The notes: a model not told the origin generated them from the letters alone. 37,895 nucleotides of DNA from Jeotgalibacillus campisalis (GCF_000829515.1 NZ_JXRR01000018.1:1-37895); one strand, 5' to 3'; counted from the first letter of the stretch, positions 8,870 to 16,511 are shown. Numbers and translations are program-made.

Positions 8870-9238
8870 TTACCGAATATTCCTCTTGGGATTGGCTGGC
8901 GTTCTATTTGTACGAGGCGGCGCTCCATTATTTCGAGAGTTGGTGGCCTGTTTTACTGAGTTTGTAATGTTATGGATCACTTCCCCCACATCCTGGACTG
9001 ATTCCATCAGAGGATCGACTGTCCGCATTTTGTGTTTGGCATCGACTGTTACCTGATTGGCTGTGTTGATCAGCTTGCTGGATTCTTGTGTCAGGCCATG
9101 TACCGCATTTCTCACCTCAACTAAGGTGCGGTTGGTTTCACCAAGCGTCACCATTCCCTTCTGAAGCAATCTGATTACAAAGACAACAAGCCACATGAAG
9201 GCGATAGCAATAGCGGCAACACTGTATTCAATCGTCAT
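8870..9238 (-). CDS. DUF948 (YtxG/YoxC-type) membrane-anchored protein, copy 2
   Basis: 122 aa. A single N-terminal membrane segment (about 5-25) is followed by an amphipathic heptad-like helix region (LVEVRNAVHGLTQESSKLINTANQV) and the DUF948 signature DPLMESVQDVGEVIHNITNSV; the tail is Pro/Asn/Arg-rich. This is the architecture of B. subtilis YtxG, a general-stress protein of unknown function. It is a paralogue of the gene at 9381-9812: both share TL(A/G)E, LTKES/LTQES, DPLLES/DPLMES and VGEVVHS/VGEVIHN. GGGAGGG precedes the ATG. It has its own upstream element and terminators on both sides, so is probably transcribed singly. Confidence 0.8.
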   Translation of the reverse strand: MTIEYSVAAIAIAFMWLVVFVIRLLQKGMVTLGETNRTLVEVRNAVHGLTQESSKLINTANQVTVDAKHKMRTVDPLMESVQDVGEVIHNITNSVKQATNSRNNGAPPRTNRTPANPKRNIR

Positions 9239-9264
9239 AAATGAAACCCTCCCTTTTTCATTAG

Positions 9265-9294
9265 TTTATGTACAAGCCTGATAGATATTCCTTT
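9265..9294 (-). promoter_or_regulatory. Candidate sigma-H-like promoter element (downstream DUF948 gene)
   Basis: AAAGGAATA, 12 bases, GTACATAAA on the minus strand. The first part fits the sigma-H -35 consensus RnAGGAwww; the second only partly fits RnnGAATww. A near copy stands before the other DUF948 gene. Confidence 0.4.
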
Positions 9295-9337
9295 CTCAGG
9301 CACCTCCTCTTACTATGTTTTGTTACTATCTCTAAAA

Positions 9338-9375
9338 TAAAAAAACTCCTTCCCATTCTTCCGGAAAGAAGTTTA
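9338..9375 (-). terminator. Terminator after upstream DUF948 gene
   Basis: Imperfect stem (AAACTTCTTTCC against GGAAGGAGTTT) followed by a T7 tract on the minus strand, directly after the stop of the 9381-9812 gene. Confidence 0.7.
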
Positions 9376-9380
9376 ATAAA

Positions 9381-9812
9381 TTACTTGATTTTTATCTTCA
9401 CGCCGCCTGTAGGTGTTGAACTGATGAGATTTACGTTTGGTTCATGGCTTGGTGTGTAAATGTCTGAACTTAAAGGAAACGATTTACCAGACTGAGGATT
9501 ATTTACTGAAGCTTCAGTCACTATATTCTTTGCCATTCCAGCCTGTTTAACTTTATCCGTGACGCTGTGAACCACTTCGCCTACATCCTTCGCTGATTCT
9601 AACAAAGGATCCAGCAGTTTAACTTTACTTTGGATATCCACAGTTGCCTGTTCTGCAGATTGAATCAATTTTTGTGATTCCTTTGTCAAACTGTTAATGC
9701 TGTTTTTCACTTCTGCGAGTGTAAGCTGAGTCACCCCAAGGGTTTGAATTAATTTAGCAGCCAAACAGATAAAAGCAGCTGATGCACCGGCTGCACTGAT
9801 TTTCATAATCAT
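9381..9812 (-). CDS. DUF948 (YtxG/YoxC-type) membrane-anchored protein, copy 1
   Basis: 143 aa. N-terminal hydrophobic segment (about 3-24), then a predicted long helix with DUF948 features (LAEVKNSINSLTKES, LLDPLLESAKDVGEVVHSV) and a low-complexity Ser/Pro/Asn tail ending in a basic GGVKIKIK. Likely inner-membrane anchored with a cytoplasmic coiled region; function is not established for the family, although B. subtilis YtxG belongs to the sigma-B/sigma-H stress regulon. AGAGGTGA precedes the ATG. Tandem paralogue of the 8870-9238 gene; the tails have diverged completely while the N-terminal 100 residues align. Confidence 0.8.
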   Translation of the reverse strand: MIMKISAAGASAAFICLAAKLIQTLGVTQLTLAEVKNSINSLTKESQKLIQSAEQATVDIQSKVKLLDPLLESAKDVGEVVHSVTDKVKQAGMAKNIVTEASVNNPQSGKSFPLSSDIYTPSHEPNVNLISSTPTGGVKIKIK

Positions 9813-9837
9813 CAGGCTTCACCTCTCTTTCCATTAC

Positions 9838-9868
9838 TTTATGTACAGGCGCGGCCCTATATTCCTTC
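9838..9868 (-). promoter_or_regulatory. Candidate sigma-H-like promoter element (upstream DUF948 gene)
   Basis: GAAGGAATA, 13 bases, GTACATAAA on the minus strand, matching the element before the other DUF948 gene in both halves but with spacing one base longer. Confidence 0.4.
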
Positions 9869-9881
9869 TCTTGCAGACGGC

Positions 9882-10322
9882 CTATATAAGTTCAACCAGC
9901 TTTTTACCATCACTCTTTCCGTTTATCGTGGTAAACGGAATGAGATTAATAAACACATTTAAATAGGACACAAAAATAAAACTATCTAAATAATTTCGAA
10001 AAACAAAAAAGTCGTAACCTGTGTACAAATCTAGTGCCAGGGCAGAAATAAGGTTAAAGATGACCCCGCCTAATAGGATAAATATTTTTTGACTTTTACT
10101 AAATAAATTATCCGTTGCAGTAACCACCCTTCCTCCTGCAAAATAAGCTTTATTTATAACAAACGTGTTTTTGTTCCATAATACATCACCAATTCCTATG
10201 GCAAATTCACTTATCTTTCCGCCAAAAATTTTTATAAAAAAAGCGTGGCCTGATTCGTGAATCAATGCAATAAATGGAAAAATAAATAAAGCAATAATTA
10301 CAAAGTTCATTAAAAAGTCCAA
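9882..10322 (-). CDS. Small M50-type intramembrane metalloprotease
   Basis: 146 aa, almost entirely hydrophobic. The zinc motif H22-E-S-G-H26 lies in the first membrane helix (about 6-30) and the second site-2-protease motif is near the C terminus: NLIPF at 126-130 then SDG at 137-139, the Asp being the expected third zinc ligand. Further helices lie near 78-100 and 111-130. It is shorter than SpoIVFB (about 290 aa) and lacks PDZ or CBS domains. The TTG start is set by AAGGAG 9 bases upstream; an ATG four codons in is possible. The gene is AT-rich relative to its neighbours. It begins 63 bases after the ABC permease with no terminator between, so cotranscription with the exporter is likely. 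Substrate unknown; possible roles are processing a small membrane peptide or a regulator. Confidence 0.75.
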   Translation of the reverse strand: MDFLMNFVIIALFIFPFIALIHESGHAFFIKIFGGKISEFAIGIGDVLWNKNTFVINKAYFAGGRVVTATDNLFSKSQKIFILLGGVIFNLISALALDLYTGYDFFVFRNYLDSFIFVSYLNVFINLIPFTTINGKSDGKKLVELI

Positions 10323-10385
10323 AGGTATGCTCTCCTTTACGTTCGTTAGTGATTCACTTTAAAGATCCATCGGCACTGCCAGCTG

Positions 10386-11501
10386 TTAAACGTGTCGTTT
10401 CTCCATTAAATGAATGCCGAGCCCCATCATGACAACGCCCATTATGACCAGAATGCTAATTGGAAAAAGCAATTCTTCCACTTGAAAACCGTATACCGCA
10501 ATCCCATTTAAAATTTCCATCCCATAGGTGAGTGGGTTAATTTTAGATAAAGCCAGCAGGAATTCTGATTCTACTATCTCGATCGGCCAGTAAGCACCGC
10601 CGATCATGGCCATACTGATTGCAAGAATAGGAATCACGGCATTAAATTGCTGAGTCGTTTTTACAAGCGCGGTCAGAAAGATTGACATGGCAACAATCGC
10701 AAATACATAGGGGATTACGAACAAAAGAGCCTCGATGAACCGGCCGTTAAAGTCCACTCCCACCCAGTAACGGAAAATTAGAAAAATGATCACAACCTGC
10801 AGGTATCCTTCAAAAAAGGTGTACAGTAAATTTGCCGTATACATCTCCCATTTTTTTACCGGTGATAAAATAATGCGGTCCCATATTCCATCTTTCTTTT
10901 CTATTAAAATAGGCAGCACATTATAAGCAATTGTGTAAATAACGAAGAAGAGAGTGAAACCAAACAAGGTTTGAAACGTGCTGTCATACATCCAGGTGTT
11001 TGTTCCTCTAAAATGGCTGTTTGAAATGGAGAAAACGGGTGATTCTTGAGAGAGCCTTAGTTCATTCAGCAGCTCTTCCTGATCAGCCTGATTTTCTAAT
11101 CCTGATGAAGTCATGATTTCCTCTTCCAGATGCTGCTTTCGATACAAATCTGATAATGTATTTTCAATTAATGCTGCATTCGGGGAATCGACGCCTACAA
11201 TAAGCTGATAGCCATCATTTGTTAAGATGGCACCTGCTTCTGCTTTTCCGTTCGTTATTATTTCTTCCAGTTCCGCTTTTGATGTCCAGTCAAATGAATA
11301 GGTCTCATTTTCCACCAATGCGTTTCCAATAAATGAATTTTGCACCTCTTGGTCTTCAGCATAAAGCGGGACCTGAACAGTTGCAGGACCTCCTGATCCT
11401 CCCAAAACGAGTGCAAAACCAATCGACATCCCGGTAAAAATAACAAACGTAAGCGGCTTGCGAATAAACAATCTTATCCTTGCCAGCAAAATACCAATCA
11501 T
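10386..11501 (-). CDS. ABC-2 type exporter permease (LnrN-like)
   Basis: 371 aa. One N-terminal membrane segment (about 15-37), a large extracytoplasmic domain (about 40-180) rich in acidic residues, then five or six C-terminal segments (from about 184), the standard ABC-2 permease plan. Its ATG overlaps the stop of the preceding permease gene by four bases (ATGA), so translation is coupled and the two permeases probably form a heterodimer. With the ATPase at 12774 and the two-component genes upstream this matches the B. subtilis LnrLMN order, an exporter for linearmycin-type polyene resistance. The actual substrate is not known. Confidence 0.85.
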   Translation of the reverse strand: MIGILLARIRLFIRKPLTFVIFTGMSIGFALVLGGSGGPATVQVPLYAEDQEVQNSFIGNALVENETYSFDWTSKAELEEIITNGKAEAGAILTNDGYQLIVGVDSPNAALIENTLSDLYRKQHLEEEIMTSSGLENQADQEELLNELRLSQESPVFSISNSHFRGTNTWMYDSTFQTLFGFTLFFVIYTIAYNVLPILIEKKDGIWDRIILSPVKKWEMYTANLLYTFFEGYLQVVIIFLIFRYWVGVDFNGRFIEALLFVIPYVFAIVAMSIFLTALVKTTQQFNAVIPILAISMAMIGGAYWPIEIVESEFLLALSKINPLTYGMEILNGIAVYGFQVEELLFPISILVIMGVVMMGLGIHLMEKRHV

Positions 11502-12760
11502 ATATTTGCCCCCCTTTTTGGAAAACTGACAGCCGCAGCTGCGATGGCGGCAAAACCAAAACAGACAAGAAAAATAAGATGCCCGCTGATTGCCTCTAAT
11601 TCATCTCCGCGCAAAACGGCTAAATATGCAGACATTCCAGCTCCGTTCGGTGTAAAATTGCCGAGTGTTTGAAGTAACACAGAAGAATCTCCTAATGGAA
11701 AAAAACTTCCCCCTAAAACCGCCATAATGGTAACTAAAATACTTGAAAAGAAACTCGTAACGACTTCTGATTTAAAACGGTAGCTTATGGCTGTCAATAA
11801 AGCAGCGATTCCCCCCACTGAAATGGCAAAAGCCGATGAAACGAGTATAAAGAGTGGTATGTTCGCCCAGGATACATCAAAAAATACCCAGGCAAATCCA
11901 AATACGATCAGCAGATGGAAAAATGAAAAAAGAGTACCTGAAAGACAGACAGCGCTAAAGTAAATCCATCGGGTGACATTTGCGAGTATGATCCTGTTAA
12001 ATACAAAGATCTTTCTCTCAATAAAAGCAAATGTCCCTATGGTGGAAGCGACAAACAACACATTCATTACAGCCATTCCCACTGTGTAATACTCTTTAGA
12101 TGTGACGGGTTGACTTTGATTGATGGAGACTGTTTCACTAAAACGCATCTCCTCTGTGGATTGCAGGATGCTTGGATCTAAATGATTGGCTGCCAGGAAA
12201 TTTGTAAGGCCAATCTTGTCCTGATATTGTACGAGAATATCATTCACTATTTTCGCTCCAACCTGGCTGCCCTCATTGTTCAGCACAAGAAGCGCTGGCT
12301 GATTGTTTTGATTAGTCAGGATTCCTTCTAACATTTCATAGGTGAAATGCTCTGGAACTTCAATTACTGATGTATAGGTTGAATCATTGAGGATTTGATC
12401 TTTATCCTTTAAATCCATTTCCTGAAAATCAATAAATGCTTTGATGTCCTCATGACCAAAGACCGTATCCTTTAATGTTTGAATAAACCTGAACTCTTCA
12501 CCCTTCTGAATGCTTTCAATCATTTCAGGGGGAAGTTCATCTGAAAAATCTTCAATAAACCGGTTTATTTGTTTTTCTTCATCTTCGTGCTCAATCAATG
12601 CAACTTTTAAATTGATTTTTGGAGGTTCTCCATTCATGGTTCCTCCCAGAGCCGTCCCTAAAATTGTGATCAACACAATTGGAAGTCCGACTACTAACAG
12701 CAGCTGCATCGGATTTCTCCATAAAAGCAAGCCTTGCTTCTTTATAAATTGCCATATCAT
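11498..12760 (-). CDS. ABC-2 type exporter permease (LnrM-like)
   Basis: 420 aa. N-terminal hydrophobic segment (about 18-40, LLLVVGLPIVLITILGTALGG) followed by a roughly 190-residue extracytoplasmic loop and C-terminal membrane segments starting near 228. The ATG has AGAGGTGA upstream and lies 13 bases after the ATPase stop; its own stop overlaps the next permease start. Family and context point to the membrane half of a drug or lipopeptide exporter of the LnrLMN kind. The loop has many charged residues (EHEDEEKQINRFIED), consistent with an external domain. Confidence 0.85.
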   Translation of the reverse strand: MIWQFIKKQGLLLWRNPMQLLLVVGLPIVLITILGTALGGTMNGEPPKINLKVALIEHEDEEKQINRFIEDFSDELPPEMIESIQKGEEFRFIQTLKDTVFGHEDIKAFIDFQEMDLKDKDQILNDSTYTSVIEVPEHFTYEMLEGILTNQNNQPALLVLNNEGSQVGAKIVNDILVQYQDKIGLTNFLAANHLDPSILQSTEEMRFSETVSINQSQPVTSKEYYTVGMAVMNVLFVASTIGTFAFIERKIFVFNRIILANVTRWIYFSAVCLSGTLFSFFHLLIVFGFAWVFFDVSWANIPLFILVSSAFAISVGGIAALLTAISYRFKSEVVTSFFSSILVTIMAVLGGSFFPLGDSSVLLQTLGNFTPNGAGMSAYLAVLRGDELEAISGHLIFLVCFGFAAIAAAAVSFPKRGANI

Positions 12761-12773
12761 GTGAGCTTCACCT

Positions 12774-13706
12774 CTAATCTCTTAATGCTCTTCCGGTCAG
12801 ATGGAGAAAAACGTCTTCCAAGGTAGGAGTTTTAATGTCTAGAGAATGCAAATCCAACTGTGAATCTTCCGCCATTTTGATAAGGGGGGAGAAAATATTC
12901 ACTTCTTTTCCTGCCATAATGGTTACTTCTTTTTCACTGACCACCATGCGGTTAACAAGAGGATTTTCTTTTAAACTGCCTATAAATGCATCATTCATAT
13001 TGTCAGCTTTAATTGAGATCACTTTTTCTGCAGACAGGATGCTTTTAATTTCATCTTTTGTGCCGGAAGCAATTAGATTTCCTTGATCCATAATGTAGAT
13101 TCTGTCACATAAAAATTCTACTTCCTCCATGTAATGACTCGTGTAAAGAATCGTGATCTGCTTCTCCCTGTTCAGACGTTTGACCGTTTCAAGAATATAG
13201 TTTCTCGACTGGGGATCAATGCCCACTGTCGGTTCGTCCATAATAAGAAACTCGGGCTCATGTAAAAGAGCTACACCGATATTCAGCCGCCGCTTCATTC
13301 CTCCCGAATACTTCTTCACAACATCTTTGCGTCTGTCCGTCAGACCAATGAGCTTTAATACTTCATCGATTTTTCTTTTTAATTCGACACCTTTGATTTT
13401 ATAAATTCTTCCGAAAAATTGAAGATTCTCTTCAGCAGTTAAATCACTGTATAAGGCGATATCCTGTGGAACCATTCCTACAATATTCCTTAATTGTGCA
13501 GGGTTTTTCAGAATGCTTTTTCCATTGAATTTCACATCACCTGAGGAAGGTTCTACCAGAGAAGAAAGCATGGTAATAGCGGTGGATTTTCCAGCACCAT
13601 TAGGACCAAGCAGTCCGATAATCTCCCCTTTTTCAATAAACATATTTAAATTTTCTACAGCATGAACCTGTTTAAACTTCTTAGACAAGTTAATTAATTC
13701 AAGCAT
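12774..13706 (-). CDS. ABC transporter ATP-binding protein (LnrL-like)
   Basis: 310 aa from the ATG with AGGAGGGTGAGG just ahead; the reading frame is open 96 bases further upstream but has no ribosome site there. Walker A GPNGAGKS at 34-41, Q-loop Q81, signature YSGGM at 133-137, Walker B FLIMDEP at 153-159 and switch histidine H191 are all intact, so it should hydrolyse ATP. After about residue 220 a C-terminal extension (ISIKADNMNDAF to PTLEDVFLHLTGR) is typical of drug-export ATPases (DrrA/CcmA type). Heads the operon with both permeases. Length equals B. subtilis LnrL (about 311 aa, from memory). Probably controlled by the adjacent two-component system. Confidence 0.9.
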   Translation of the reverse strand: MLELINLSKKFKQVHAVENLNMFIEKGEIIGLLGPNGAGKSTAITMLSSLVEPSSGDVKFNGKSILKNPAQLRNIVGMVPQDIALYSDLTAEENLQFFGRIYKIKGVELKRKIDEVLKLIGLTDRRKDVVKKYSGGMKRRLNIGVALLHEPEFLIMDEPTVGIDPQSRNYILETVKRLNREKQITILYTSHYMEEVEFLCDRIYIMDQGNLIASGTKDEIKSILSAEKVISIKADNMNDAFIGSLKENPLVNRMVVSEKEVTIMAGKEVNIFSPLIKMAEDSQLDLHSLDIKTPTLEDVFLHLTGRALRD

Positions 13707-13755
13707 TTCCTCACCCTCCTGTTCATTTAGCTTATGCTCCAGCCAAAGTAGATAA

Positions 13756-13802
13756 AAGTGGCTGAGGTCATAAGTTTTTTCTGTTGAAGTGACCTGCGTC
13801 AT
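13756..13802 (-). promoter_or_regulatory. Direct repeats upstream of the ABC operon, candidate response-regulator boxes
   Basis: Two 16-base boxes, AAGTGGCTGAGGTCAT (13756-13771) and AAGTGACCTGCGTCAT (13787-13802), share 11 of 16 bases and start 31 bases apart, about three helical turns. The distal one is an imperfect dyad (ATGAC-N4-GTCAC on the minus strand). They sit between the regulator operon's terminator and the ATPase start. Confidence 0.4.
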
Positions 13803-13811
13803 TTAAATATA

Positions 13812-13857
13812 GAAAAGAATGCACTCACGAGTAAGAAGCTTCTCGTGAATGCATTCT
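13812..13857 (-). terminator. Terminator after the two-component operon
   Basis: AGAATGCAyTCACGAG/CTCGTGArTGCATTCT, a 16-bp stem with one mismatch, followed by TTTC on the minus strand. It separates the regulator genes from the exporter operon. Confidence 0.85.
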
Positions 13858-13919
13858 GGTTATGTAATGCTTTTGTTTATTTATTGGTCTTCTAGATTGA
13901 GCTTTAATCGAATCGACTC

Positions 13920-14570
13920 TCAGTGTTCTGTTAATTCATTTCGAACGGCATAAATGGCTAACTGAGTCCGGTCGCGAAGATCCAGCTTTTGGAGAATTAA
14001 TGTCAAATGATTTTTAACTGTCCCCACAGATAAATACAACTTTTCTGCAATCTCTCTATTTGTCTGTCCTTCCCCGACTAATTTGATAATGGCTAATTCA
14101 CGAGATGAAAACGGGTGGGTTGCTTTACTGGGATTTTCTTTTTTAGTCCGCTGCAATAATCGCGGCATGACTTTTGCAGCTACTTCATCATGAATCGTTA
14201 AGCCTCCGTTCATACAGCTGTAAATAGCATCGAGCAGCTTCGCAGATTCCGAGGTTTTCAGTAAAAATCCGTTCGCTCCTTCTTTTAAAGCCTGCATCGC
14301 ATATTCTTCATCGTTAAAGGTAGTAAGAATCAGCACTTTTATTGCCGGCCACTGCTTTTTGATTTCCCGGGTTGCTTCAATGCCATTCATCACCGGCATT
14401 CTGATATCCATTAAAATCACATCGACAATGTGATTTTGCAGGATTTCAATGGCTTTTCGTCCGTTTTCTGCTTCATGTGCCACACGGATAGACGGGTCCT
14501 GTTCAAGTATAATTTTAAGGCCTTGCCTTACGATTGCCTGATCTTCAACAAGTAAAATGTTCAAATTCAT
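13920..14570 (-). CDS. NarL/LuxR-family response regulator (LnrK-like)
   Basis: 216 aa. Receiver domain 1-120 with D10, phosphoacceptor D55 (VILMDIRMP), T83 and K105; C-terminal LuxR-type helix-turn-helix (about 150-210, SSRELAIIKLVGEGQTNREIAEKL then SVGTVKNHL). The ATG at 14568-14570 overlaps the kinase stop (ATGA); GGGGGGAG stands 5 bases before it, which favours this start over an in-frame ATG 15 bases upstream. A DNA-binding activator partnered with the kinase, and by position the likely regulator of the ABC exporter. In B. subtilis the equivalent LnrJK switches on lnrLMN upon exposure to linearmycins and related polyenes. Confidence 0.92.
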   Translation of the reverse strand: MNLNILLVEDQAIVRQGLKIILEQDPSIRVAHEAENGRKAIEILQNHIVDVILMDIRMPVMNGIEATREIKKQWPAIKVLILTTFNDEEYAMQALKEGANGFLLKTSESAKLLDAIYSCMNGGLTIHDEVAAKVMPRLLQRTKKENPSKATHPFSSRELAIIKLVGEGQTNREIAEKLYLSVGTVKNHLTLILQKLDLRDRTQLAIYAVRNELTEH

Positions 14571-15667
14571 ATTTTCTCCCCCCATAGAATCGGAATTGCG
14601 CCTCTGACAATAAACTCTTTTTCAGTCTGATAGGCTTCCAAATTCCCATTAAGCTCTTCTGCTCTTTTTTTCATATTGGTTAATCCAAAACCGTATGAAA
14701 AAGCCTCTGCTTTATATATAGAGTTTCGAATCTCAAATGATAATGAATCGGCTGCAGACTTTCCCAACGTTATATGTACTTCTCTTGATTGAGCATGCCG
14801 CATAGCGTTTGTTAAGGCTTCCTGTAAGACGCGATAAAGCACAACACTTGTTTCATTTGAAATTGGGAAGGATAATACTCCTTGTTTCATCGTAAATTGC
14901 ACAAGAATATGGCTCTCTGCTTCGAGCTTTCTAATTAAATGCACGACGGTTGCAATTCCTTCGTTTTCTTCTGTTTGCAGGGCTTTAACCGCATGCCTGG
15001 TTTCATTCAAGCTCTCCTGGGCCATTCGCTTTAGCTCTGTGTAACCCGTTTTATTGTCCTGTATCGTGAGGACCTCCAGCTTCATTATAAGTGCTGTCAA
15101 TCGATGCCCTACTGAGTCATGGATGTCGCGGGCAATCCTTGTCCGTTCCTCGAGCCGGGCATTCCTTTCACCAGAGATGCTCAATCGCTTTACTTTACGG
15201 TATTCATTTAGAAGAGTTTCATAAATTTCCTTTTGTTCATTCCGTTCCATGATCATCCTGTTTAGTTTTAAAACCGGGAAGTAAACAAGTACAGTCAGAA
15301 GAAGCCATTCAACAAACCGACCGTAGCTAAGAAAGGTGATAATGAAGGAAAAAAGTAAATTCAGTAAAATATAAGAAAAAAAATAGGATTGCTTTATTCG
15401 AAATGATGCTTCAATTGAAAGATATAACAATGCCACTACATACAGCCCAACTTCCGTATGCTGCCAAATCCCGTGAGATAAAATGAAGAGTGTCTGTACA
15501 ACATACAGGAAAAAGAGGCTCTTATTAAGGGATAAAAAAAAGTAGACACTCAAAGCACCTGCAAAAATCAGGATGCTTACAGGTCTGCTTTCACTCTGAA
15601 ATAAGATGATAAGAATCCAAATTAAGCTAAAGAGGCTGAACCTCACCCAAAACTGTTTCATATACAT
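14567..15667 (-). CDS. Membrane sensor histidine kinase, HisKA_3 type (LnrJ-like)
   Basis: About 366 aa. Five or six membrane segments occupy residues 8-135 with almost no extracytoplasmic loops, as in kinases that sense membrane-active compounds. A short linker is followed by the HisKA_3 dimerisation helix with phosphoacceptor H183 (RIARDIHDSVGHR), then the HATPase domain: N-box around N287 (LQEALTNAMRHA) and G-box YGFGL at 325-329. Starts at 15667 or 15661 (ATG TAT ATG) both fit an AAAGGCAGGA ribosome site; an ATG at 15718 lacks one. Overlaps the regulator start by four bases. Confidence 0.9.
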   Translation of the reverse strand: MYMKQFWVRFSLFSLIWILIILFQSESRPVSILIFAGALSVYFFLSLNKSLFFLYVVQTLFILSHGIWQHTEVGLYVVALLYLSIEASFRIKQSYFFSYILLNLLFSFIITFLSYGRFVEWLLLTVLVYFPVLKLNRMIMERNEQKEIYETLLNEYRKVKRLSISGERNARLEERTRIARDIHDSVGHRLTALIMKLEVLTIQDNKTGYTELKRMAQESLNETRHAVKALQTEENEGIATVVHLIRKLEAESHILVQFTMKQGVLSFPISNETSVVLYRVLQEALTNAMRHAQSREVHITLGKSAADSLSFEIRNSIYKAEAFSYGFGLTNMKKRAEELNGNLEAYQTEKEFIVRGAIPILWGEKI

Positions 15668-15748
15668 TCCTGCCTTTACTAAAATCTTCTCTGTGAGGAT
15701 TACTTTGCATATTGCCATGATACCGCAGTTATTTTAATAAATACATCC

Positions 15749-15781
15749 AAAAAAAAATCAGCTGGGGGGATTCCCAGCTGA
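15749..15781 (-). terminator. Second copy of the metK terminator
   Basis: TCAGCTGGG/CCCAGCTGA stem and a T9 tract on the minus strand, the same stem as the terminator at 16480-16511. It closes the region holding the decayed metK tail. Confidence 0.85.
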
Positions 15782-15802
15782 AGCAAAAATTGTGATTCAT
15801 TT

Positions 15803-16019
15803 TTATCTAGCTGCCTGTTCTTTTAGAGCATCTGCTTTATCCGTTTACTCTAATGGAAGATCAAGATCATTTCCGCCGAAGTGGCCATAGGCTGCAGTTT
15901 GTTTGTAAATTGGGCGGCGCAGGTTTAACATACGGATAATGCCGGCAGGACGCAGGTCAAAATGGTGCGCACAAGATCGATCAGCACATCTTCTTCTGCT
16001 TTTCCTGTACCAAAAGTTT
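15803..16019 (-). pseudogene. metK: Decayed C-terminal fragment of metK
   Basis: Bases 15803-16019 align with the 3' end of the intact metK (16536-16752) at roughly 86% identity by hand. The fragment covers about the last 72 codons ([18 protein letters not shown] onward). It has a one-base deletion near 15961, a Gln-to-stop change (TAA) at about 15847-15849 and other substitutions, so it is not translatable as MetK. The similarity continues through the terminator. It lies downstream of the small membrane-protein gene at 16080, so that gene is bracketed by two metK tails. This looks like a partial duplication or a Campbell-type integration at the metK 3' end, old enough to have diverged, or brought in from a related strain. 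Confidence 0.9.
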
Positions 16020-16079
16020 CATTCCAAAGACAGGTTTTTATTATTGAGATTTCTAGTGAATAGGGAACTAAACGTTGCT

Positions 16080-16439
16080 TCAGTTAAACAAAGTAAAGTA
16101 AGCTGCACAAAAAATACCGGCAAATATCCCCATCCGAAGAATGGTCAACACGTATTTATTCGACTCCCGGTCGTAAGTCCATTCAAACCAAAGTCGAATC
16201 CCCAATACGGCCACGAGCATGAATAAGCCTGCCGGAAGAAGATTGATATTCGTATAAATAGATACCAAAATTAATATTGCTGCTAGAAGTGCACCAGTCA
16301 TTTCCACCCATCTTTGCTTTGGATGAACTGTTTTGTAGATCCACTTGTCTCTTGTAATTGAGTATTTTTTTAACAAGTATTTCTCTGCAATCGCACTGCT
16401 GATCACGAGGATGAGTGCGATGATAATATATAAAGTCAT
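16080..16439 (-). CDS. Small membrane protein, possibly DUF4181
   Basis: 119 aa. Four hydrophobic segments (about 2-20, 48-65, 67-88, 98-117). Between the first two lies a cytoplasmic loop YKTVHPKQRWVE, which resembles the DUF4181 family of Bacillus membrane proteins; this family call is from memory and moderate. No function is known. AAAGG lies 5 bases before the ATG. It follows the metK terminator and has its own extended -10 (16470-16478), and is flanked on the other side by the metK remnant, which suggests that it arrived with the duplication. Confidence 0.7.
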   Translation of the reverse strand: MTLYIIIALILVISSAIAEKYLLKKYSITRDKWIYKTVHPKQRWVEMTGALLAAILILVSIYTNINLLPAGLFMLVAVLGIRLWFEWTYDRESNKYVLTILRMGIFAGIFCAAYFTLFN

Positions 16440-16469
16440 TGAATCCTTTCCCCTCTACTTCATTTCAAT

Positions 16470-16478
16470 TTTATAGCA
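16470..16478 (-). promoter_or_regulatory. Extended -10 for the small membrane-protein gene
   Basis: TGCTATAAA on the minus strand, immediately beyond the metK terminator T tract and about 31 bases before the ATG. No clear -35. Confidence 0.45.
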
Positions 16479-16479
16479 A

Positions 16480-16511
16480 TAAAAAAATCAGCTGGGAAAA
16501 TCCCAGCTGAC
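16480..16511 (-). terminator. metK terminator
   Basis: TCAGCTGGG, loop ATTTT, CCCAGCTGA, then T7 on the minus strand, 24 bases after the metK stop. Confidence 0.92.

Noticed and set aside
8720-8959. 79-codon plus-strand frame between topB and the DUF948 gene
   Set aside because: It crosses the terminator hairpin and the end of the DUF948 gene, and has no ribosome site or homology.
10323-10385. Terminator between the ABC permease and the M50 gene
   Set aside because: Only a short GGCAGTGCC hairpin without a T tract is present, so read-through is more likely.
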